This document shows positions 59,609-64,000 of a stretch of 64,000 nucleotides of DNA, in pieces; within the stretch, counting starts at the first letter, position 1; each line of letters begins with the position of its first letter. This DNA is from an uncultured Tenacibaculum sp. (GTDB lineage Bacteria > Bacteroidota > Bacteroidia > Flavobacteriales > Flavobacteriaceae). Below the pieces are notes generated by a model. That model ran no database searches and was not told the origin of the DNA. It saw only the letters and a list, made by a program, of their open reading frames with translations. A program made the translations under genes and the position numbers. The stretch covers positions 62,001 to 126,000 of the forward strand of contig CANLMR010000004.1 in assembly GCA_947492185.1 (NCBI GenBank), read 5' to 3'.

Positions 59609-60685
59609 ATGATGAAAAGAATACTAATTTTATTAGTGCTTCTTAGCACTACTTTTGCTCAATCTCAAGAGAAAACTTTTGAAAAAGAAGTGAATAAAAT
59701 ATCTCGTGAAATCGACAGAATTACTAAATCGCATAAAGATTCTTTAAAAATAAAGGTTAAAGAGATTAATAAAAAGTTGGAGAGAAAAGAACTTACCTAT
59801 TCTGAAGCTGAAAAATTAAAGAAAGATGCGGCTATTTATCACGCTAGTAAAATAGAAGAATTAGTTAGTGCTGAAGAACAAAAACTTCAACAATTAGTTC
59901 AAGATAAAACTAACGGAAAAATAGCAAGTGAAGATGATGATTATGATACATTTACTATAGGAAAGAAAACTTTTAAATTTAAATTATTTGACGACGATGA
60001 TGATGACGATGATTTTTTCAAAAGAAAACGAAGAAGGAATAAAAGAACTACGACTCAATTTGTGTTTGCTCTTGGTGTGAATAATGTTTTAGTTGATAAT
60101 GATTTTGGATCGTTAAATAATTCTAATTATAAGTTTTGGCAATCTCACTTTTATGAGCTAGGGTTTACTTGGAAAACAAGATTATCTAAAGAACCTTCAA
60201 TGGCTTATTTTAAATACGGAGTTTCTTTCTTATGGAATAATTTAAGAGCAGATAACAATTTATATCATGTTGTAAATGGAGATCAAACAAATTTAGTTGT
60301 TAATCCAAATACATTATCAGAAAGTAGATTACGTCATGTACAAATGATTTTTCCTATGCATTTTGAATTAGATTTTACTAAAAACAAAACATATTCAGAT
60401 GGTGAAATAGGGGATAGAACTCATGATGATTTTAGAATAGGTTTAGGAGGATTCTTTGGTTTCAAGCTAGGAACTCGTCAATATTTAGAATATGTAAACC
60501 CACAAGGTGTTAGAATAGAAGAGGTTCAAAAAAATGATTTCAACACTAATACAATTAATTACGGGTTAAGTGCTTTTATTGCTTATGAAGGCATAGGTTT
60601 ATATGCAAAATATGATTTAAATCCATTGTTTCAAAATACGGATATACGAAACATTTCATTAGGCTTACGTTTTGATCTTAATTAA
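59609..60685 (+). CDS. Outer-membrane beta-barrel-type protein with coiled coil and Asp stretch
   Basis: 358 residues: signal peptide (MKRILILLVLLSTTFAQS), a charged coiled coil (about 20-105, e.g. INKKLERKELTYSEAEKLKK), an acidic run of eight Asp followed by a basic RKRRRNK segment (about 130-147), then alternating strands ending LRFDLN with a terminal aromatic-rich pattern (FVFALGVNNVL, ISLGLRFDLN) typical of outer-membrane barrels. It is the third gene of the ECF operon and its likely main output. I do not recognise the exact family. Confidence 0.7.
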   Translation: MMKRILILLVLLSTTFAQSQEKTFEKEVNKISREIDRITKSHKDSLKIKVKEINKKLERKELTYSEAEKLKKDAAIYHASKIEELVSAEEQKLQQLVQDKTNGKIASEDDDYDTFTIGKKTFKFKLFDDDDDDDDFFKRKRRRNKRTTTQFVFALGVNNVLVDNDFGSLNNSNYKFWQSHFYELGFTWKTRLSKEPSMAYFKYGVSFLWNNLRADNNLYHVVNGDQTNLVVNPNTLSESRLRHVQMIFPMHFELDFTKNKTYSDGEIGDRTHDDFRIGLGGFFGFKLGTRQYLEYVNPQGVRIEEVQKNDFNTNTINYGLSAFIAYEGIGLYAKYDLNPLFQNTDIRNISLGLRFDLN

Positions 60686-60688
60686 ATT

Positions 60689-60717
60689 AAAAAGAGAACA
60701 GTTACTGTTCTCTTTTT
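60689..60717. terminator. Bidirectional terminator holding the sterol desaturase stop codon
   Basis: 13-bp stem (60689-60701 with 60705-60717, core GAGAACAG) with a TTA loop; T-runs on both strands. The TAA of the minus-strand gene (60704-60702) is the loop. Confidence 0.92.
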
Positions 60718-61595
60718 TTATTTTCCCACTCTTTTCTTAAATCTGGAGATAAGATTCCAGTTCCATCATGTCTCCATCCAGGAGGCTTTATAAAGTATTG
60801 TATTCTTTTGAGTAAAGATGTTTTACTAAAAAAAACATCTTTAAACATATGATACCACTCTATAAAAGCAACTTTAATAGGATTATGGGTTTCAATGTTT
60901 TTAACTAATCCATACACTGGTTTTTCAACTTCTGGTTCAAAAGTACCGAATAACTTATCCCAAATAATAAAGATACCTGCATGGTTCCGATCTAAATATT
61001 GTGGATTAGTTGCATGATGAACTCTATGATGACTTGGTGTATTGAATACAGCTTCGAACCATTTAGGAAGTTTGTAAATAAGTTCTGTATGAATCCAATA
61101 TTGATATAATAAACTAATACTCATTTGAGCTAATATCATAATTGGATGAAAACCAAACAAAACTAGTGGTAGCCAAAAAATAAACGTATAAAAACTTCCA
61201 GTCCAAGTTTGTCTTAATGCGGTACTCAAATTATATTTTTGTGATGAATGATGTACAACATGACTGGCCCAAAATAATCTGCTTTCATGTGCAACTCTAT
61301 GATTCCAATAATACACAAAATCTTCAGCAAACAATAAAATTAACCAAGCCCACCAAGTAAATGAAATTGTAAAAAATCTGAATTGATACAACCACAAAAA
61401 CAACCCCAAAATTAATCCCTTAGTAAATAAACCAATTACAACATTTCCTAGCCCCATTGTTATGGATGTCATAGCATCTTTAAATTCATAGCTTTCTAGT
61501 TTTACTTTTACAGTTAAAATAGCTTCTATAACTACTGTAATAACAAATAAAGGAATAGCATAATGAATTAAATTTGGTATTTCTGGAATTTGCAT
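60702..61595 (-). CDS. Sterol desaturase / fatty-acid hydroxylase family membrane protein
   Basis: 297 residues with 4-5 membrane helices. The di-iron histidine boxes are present: HRVAHESRLFWASHVVHHSS (about 118-137) and SHHRVHHATNPQYLDRNHAG (about 188-207). These integral-membrane oxygenases hydroxylate lipids; in bacteria, substrates include sterols, carotenoids and fatty acyl chains. Nothing in the neighbourhood tells which. It is convergent with the barrel protein gene and divergent from rpsF. Confidence 0.92.
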   Translation of the reverse strand: MQIPEIPNLIHYAIPLFVITVVIEAILTVKVKLESYEFKDAMTSITMGLGNVVIGLFTKGLILGLFLWLYQFRFFTISFTWWAWLILLFAEDFVYYWNHRVAHESRLFWASHVVHHSSQKYNLSTALRQTWTGSFYTFIFWLPLVLFGFHPIMILAQMSISLLYQYWIHTELIYKLPKWFEAVFNTPSHHRVHHATNPQYLDRNHAGIFIIWDKLFGTFEPEVEKPVYGLVKNIETHNPIKVAFIEWYHMFKDVFFSKTSLLKRIQYFIKPPGWRHDGTGILSPDLRKEWENKKREQ

Positions 61596-61671
61596 AAACT
61601 AAGATTTGGTTTAGTAATATAATAAAAAGTAAAATAATCTATAGATATTATGTTTTCATAATAAAAACTTG

Positions 61672-61679
61672 TATATTTG
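61672..61679 (+). promoter_or_regulatory. Promoter -7 element of the rpsF operon
   Basis: TATATTTG fits TAnnTTTG, 25 bp before the rpsF ATG, giving a short leader of about 18-20 nt. Confidence 0.6.
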
Positions 61680-61704
61680 CACGCTTAAAAATAAATTAAT
61701 AATT

Positions 61705-62046
61705 ATGAATCATTACGAAACTGTTTTCATTTTGAATCCCGTTTTATCTGAAGGTCAGATAAAGGAAACAGTAAAAAAGTTCGAGGACTATTTGGTTTCT
61801 AAAGGTGCAGAAATGATCCACAAAGAAGATTGGGGGCTAAAAAAATTAGCTTATCCAATCCAGAAGAAAAAAAGTGGTTTCTATCACTTACTTGAGTACA
61901 AAGTAGCAGGCGAAACTATCACTCCGTTTGAATTAGAGTTTAGACGTGACGATAGCATTATGCGTTATTTAACAGTTAGGTTAGATAAACATGCAGCTGC
62001 TTGGGCAGAGAAGAGAAGAGAACGAGTTAAAACTGCAAAAAAGTAA
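61705..62046 (+). CDS. rpsF: 30S ribosomal protein bS6
   Basis: 113 residues from ATG at 61705 (MNHYETVFILNPVLSEGQIK); the ATG 36 bp upstream (61669) would place 12 unrelated residues in front and overlaps the promoter element. EDWGLKKLAYPIQKKKSGFY is the bS6 signature. First gene of rpsF-rpsR-rplI. The usual C-terminal acidic tail is short and basic here, as in many Bacteroidota. Confidence 0.97.
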   Translation: MNHYETVFILNPVLSEGQIKETVKKFEDYLVSKGAEMIHKEDWGLKKLAYPIQKKKSGFYHLLEYKVAGETITPFELEFRRDDSIMRYLTVRLDKHAAAWAEKRRERVKTAKK

Positions 62047-62052
62047 TCAATT

Positions 62053-62349
62053 ATGTCATCAATTGAACAACAAGCAAAAGGAAACAAGCAAGGTGAAGTA
62101 CGTTACTTAACTCCGCTTGACATTGAAACTAAAAAGGAAGCTAAATACTGTCGTTTCAAAAGAAACGGTATCAAGTATATCGATTACAAAGATCCTGATT
62201 TCTTAATGTACTTAGTAAATGAGCAAGGTAAGATTTTACCAAGACGCTTAACAGGAACTTCATTAAAATATCAACGTAAAGTTGCACAAGCTATTAAAAG
62301 AGCTCGTCATTTAGCTTTAATGCCGTACGTTGGAGATATGTTAAAATAA
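62053..62349 (+). CDS. rpsR: 30S ribosomal protein bS18
   Basis: 98 residues. [20 protein letters not shown] and [20 protein letters not shown] are the bS18 signature, with an N-terminal extension typical of Bacteroidota. A single Cys remains in YCRF. It lies 6 bp after rpsF and 15 bp before rplI in the same operon. Confidence 0.97.
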   Translation: MSSIEQQAKGNKQGEVRYLTPLDIETKKEAKYCRFKRNGIKYIDYKDPDFLMYLVNEQGKILPRRLTGTSLKYQRKVAQAIKRARHLALMPYVGDMLK

Positions 62350-62364
62350 TAAAGAAGTAGAAAC

Positions 62365-62814
62365 ATGGAATTGATATTAAAACAAGACGTAGAAAATTTA
62401 GGTTTTAAAGACGATGTTGTAACTGTTAAGAATGGTTATGGTCGTAATTACCTAATACCTCAAGGATATGCAGTTTTAGCTACTACTTCTGCTAAGAAAG
62501 TATTAGCTGAAAACTTAAAGCAACGTGCTTTTAAAGAAGCTAAATTAGTTGAAGATGCTAACAAATTAGCTGAAACAGTTAAAGGATACGAATTAAAAAT
62601 TGCTTCTAAAGTAGGTTCAGGAGATAAGTTATTTGGTTCTGTAAACAACGCAGATGTTGCAGCAGCCTTAGCTAAACAAGGAACTGAAATCGAGAAAAAA
62701 TATATTAAGGTAACAGGTGGTAATGTAAAAAGATTAGGTAAGTATAATGCTGCCGTTCGTTTACATAGATCTGTAGTTGCTGATATTATTTTCGAAGTAG
62801 TAGCTGAGAAATAA
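62365..62814 (+). CDS. rplI: 50S ribosomal protein bL9
   Basis: 149 residues, complete. MELILKQDVENLGFKDDVVT and NGYGRNYLIPQGYAVLAT are the conserved N-terminal domain, followed by the linker helix and the C-terminal rRNA-binding part. Last gene of the operon, followed directly by a terminator. Confidence 0.97.
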   Translation: MELILKQDVENLGFKDDVVTVKNGYGRNYLIPQGYAVLATTSAKKVLAENLKQRAFKEAKLVEDANKLAETVKGYELKIASKVGSGDKLFGSVNNADVAAALAKQGTEIEKKYIKVTGGNVKRLGKYNAAVRLHRSVVADIIFEVVAEK

Positions 62815-62835
62815 AATTCAATTAAAAGAATATAG

Positions 62836-62863
62836 AAAAACACATCATAATTGATGTGTTTTT
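62836..62863 (+). terminator. Terminator of rpsF-rpsR-rplI
   Basis: 12-bp stem AAAAACACATCA / TGATGTGTTTTT with a TAAT loop and T-run, 21 bp past the rplI stop. Confidence 0.93.
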
Positions 62864-63001
62864 TTTATTTAGACTTATATTAAATATTCTCCTAAGTTCA
62901 ATAAAGGGTGTTTTTCCTTATAGTACATTCAAGTATTTATTGATATTTGTAATAACATTTACATACTTTATATAATTTTTAGGGGATTATGAATTATATA
63001 A

Positions 63002-63034
63002 AAAAAACTCTGACGACACTAGTCAGAGTTTTTT
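63002..63034 (-). terminator. Terminator of lysA
   Basis: 13-bp stem AAAAAACTCTGAC / GTCAGAGTTTTTT with a 7-nt loop; T-run on the minus strand, directly after the lysA stop. Confidence 0.93.
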
Positions 63035-63035
63035 A

Positions 63036-64000
63036 TTATAAAACTATTTCTTGATTTTTCATGATATCTTCGAAGGATTCTCTTTTACGTATTAAGTAAT
63101 CTTTACCTTCATGAATCATCACCTCTGCTGGTCTATACCTTGAATTGTAGTTTGAAGCCATAGAGAAGCAATAAGCTCCAGCGTTTGAAAAACAAAGCAC
63201 GTCTTCTTCTCTAATCTCATTAATTCTTCTGTTTGTTCCAAAAGTATCAGTCTCACAAATATATCCAACGATACTATAAAAGCGTTCTCTACCTTTTGGG
63301 TTTGATAAATTCACTATTTTATGATATGAGCCATAAAACATTGGACGAATTAGATGATTTAATCCACTATCTATACCGGCAAAAACTGTAGAAGTTGTTT
63401 GTTTAATAACATTTACTGATGCTAAAAAGTAACCAGCTTCACTTACCAAGAATTTACCAGGTTCAAACATTAGGGTTAAATCTTTACCATATTCTTTACA
63501 GAAATCATTGAATCTCTTTGATAAATGCTTCCCTAAATCTTCTATGTTTGTTGAAATGTCACCTTCTTTATATGGAACTTTAAATCCACTTCCAAAGTCA
63601 ATAAAATCTATATCCTTAAAATGCTTAGCTGTATCAAATAAAATTTCAGTAGCCATTAAAAATGTATCTACATCTAAAATATCTGATCCAGTATGCATGT
63701 GAATACCATTGATATTCATTCCTGTATTTTCAACTACTCTTTCAATGTGTGGTACCTGATGTATTGAAATACCAAATTTAGAGTCAATATGACCAACAGA
63801 TATTTTAGAATTTCCTCCAGCCATTACATGAGGATTAATTCTAATACAAACAGGAATTTCAGGATGTTTTTGCCCAAATAATTCTAATATCGATAAATTA
63901 TCAATATTAATTTGCACTCCTAATTTGGCAACATCTTCAATTTCTTTCAAAGAAACGCCATTAGGAGTATAAATTATATCTTTTGGTTCAAATCCAGCTA
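63036..64000 (-). CDS. lysA: Diaminopimelate decarboxylase, 5'-truncated by window edge
   Basis: The last 321 codons are visible. PLP-dependent fold-III decarboxylase that converts meso-diaminopimelate to lysine. Visible motifs: IPVCIRINPHV, GIHMHTGSDI (PLP-phosphate region), DFGSGFKVPY, and CFSNAGAYCFSMASNYNSR near the C-terminus; FEPGKFLVSEAGY supplies substrate residues. The PLP-binding Lys lies upstream, beyond the edge. The frame is open up to 64000 (upstream residues AGFEPKDIIYTPNG match LysA), so the start is outside the window and internal codons should not be taken as starts. Its terminator directly follows. Together with thrA at the other end, it belongs to the aspartate family of amino-acid synthesis. 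Confidence 0.96.
   Translation of the reverse strand, partial: AGFEPKDIIYTPNGVSLKEIEDVAKLGVQINIDNLSILELFGQKHPEIPVCIRINPHVMAGGNSKISVGHIDSKFGISIHQVPHIERVVENTGMNINGIHMHTGSDILDVDTFLMATEILFDTAKHFKDIDFIDFGSGFKVPYKEGDISTNIEDLGKHLSKRFNDFCKEYGKDLTLMFEPGKFLVSEAGYFLASVNVIKQTTSTVFAGIDSGLNHLIRPMFYGSYHKIVNLSNPKGRERFYSIVGYICETDTFGTNRRINEIREEDVLCFSNAGAYCFSMASNYNSRYRPAEVMIHEGKDYLIRKRESFEDIMKNQEIVL

Noticed and set aside
61669..61704. Upstream ATG for rpsF
   Set aside because: It precedes the promoter-like TATATTTG and would add 12 residues foreign to bS6.
62864..63001. Possible small gene between rplI and lysA
   Set aside because: Only AT-rich sequence without a convincing start, motif or coupling; the two terminators occupy its ends.

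Overview
The window looks like chromosomal DNA of a marine-type member of the Flavobacteriaceae (Bacteroidota). The DNA is strongly AT-rich. Several genes carry the Bacteroidota promoter element TAnnTTTG just upstream. Two secreted proteins end in type IX secretion sorting domains, a TonB-dependent receptor carries an N-terminal carboxypeptidase-like domain, several lipoproteins have acidic residues right after the lipid cysteine, and the order rpsF-rpsR-rplI is typical of the group. Genus is not resolvable by eye; Tenacibaculum or Polaribacter relatives are my guess. I see no insertion sequence, prophage, CRISPR array, tRNA or rRNA.

Layout. 1-3.3 kb (minus): threonine biosynthesis, with thrA, the start of thrB and a Thr/Ile-rich leader peptide with hairpins upstream. 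3.4-5.1 kb: an extended SDR and a CRP-like regulator. 5.1-12.7 kb (minus): three carboxypeptidase-like regulatory domain proteins, a DUF6702 protein and two tandem M1 metallopeptidases. 12.8-17.1 kb: a lipocalin-like lipoprotein, pepE, folD, ffh and a DinB protein. 17.1-21.5 kb (plus): the most unusual locus, an exported protein with nine exactly spaced 34-residue repeats, a LytS-type kinase, a second LytS-like protein that has lost its phosphoacceptor histidine, and a LytTR response regulator. A pair of direct repeats 21 bp apart, resembling a LytTR site, lies in its promoter. 21.5-27.4 kb: GNAT, LacI regulator, DinB/DUF1572, msrB, two hydrolases/peptidases and an MFS protein. 27.4-31.5 kb (minus): a probable metal-uptake cluster, with a TonB receptor, a His/Cys-rich small protein and two paralogous lipoproteins. 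31.6-34.9 kb: purB, a lipoprotein, a CRP/FNR regulator, a truncated hemoglobin and a small membrane protein; the last two share a CRP/FNR-like operator at the same distance from a promoter element. 35-38.4 kb: a VWA-like membrane protein, a tiny CPXCG protein, a thioesterase and an SPFH protein. 38.8-42.2 kb: two T9SS cargo enzymes and an RsmB-type methyltransferase. 42.3-46.1 kb: an SH3 protein, recG and a hydrolase. 46.2-53.4 kb (plus): a giant TPR/MORN protein and two DUF3857 proteins, the second with a dead transglutaminase site. 53.4-57.9 kb: priA (apparently with an ATT start), a membrane protein and mqo. 58-60.7 kb: an ECF sigma factor with an autoregulatory-looking promoter, a putative anti-sigma protein and an Asp-rich barrel protein. 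60.7-64 kb: a sterol desaturase-type protein, rpsF-rpsR-rplI and a partial lysA.

How the parts connect. The aspartate-family pathway appears at both ends (thrA-thrB on the left, lysA on the right). Three regulatory circuits can be read from the DNA: leader-peptide control of thrAB, LytTR control of the 34-residue-repeat operon, and CRP/FNR control of the hemoglobin and its convergent partner. The ECF operon shows a fourth. All four are inferences from sequence pattern and untested.
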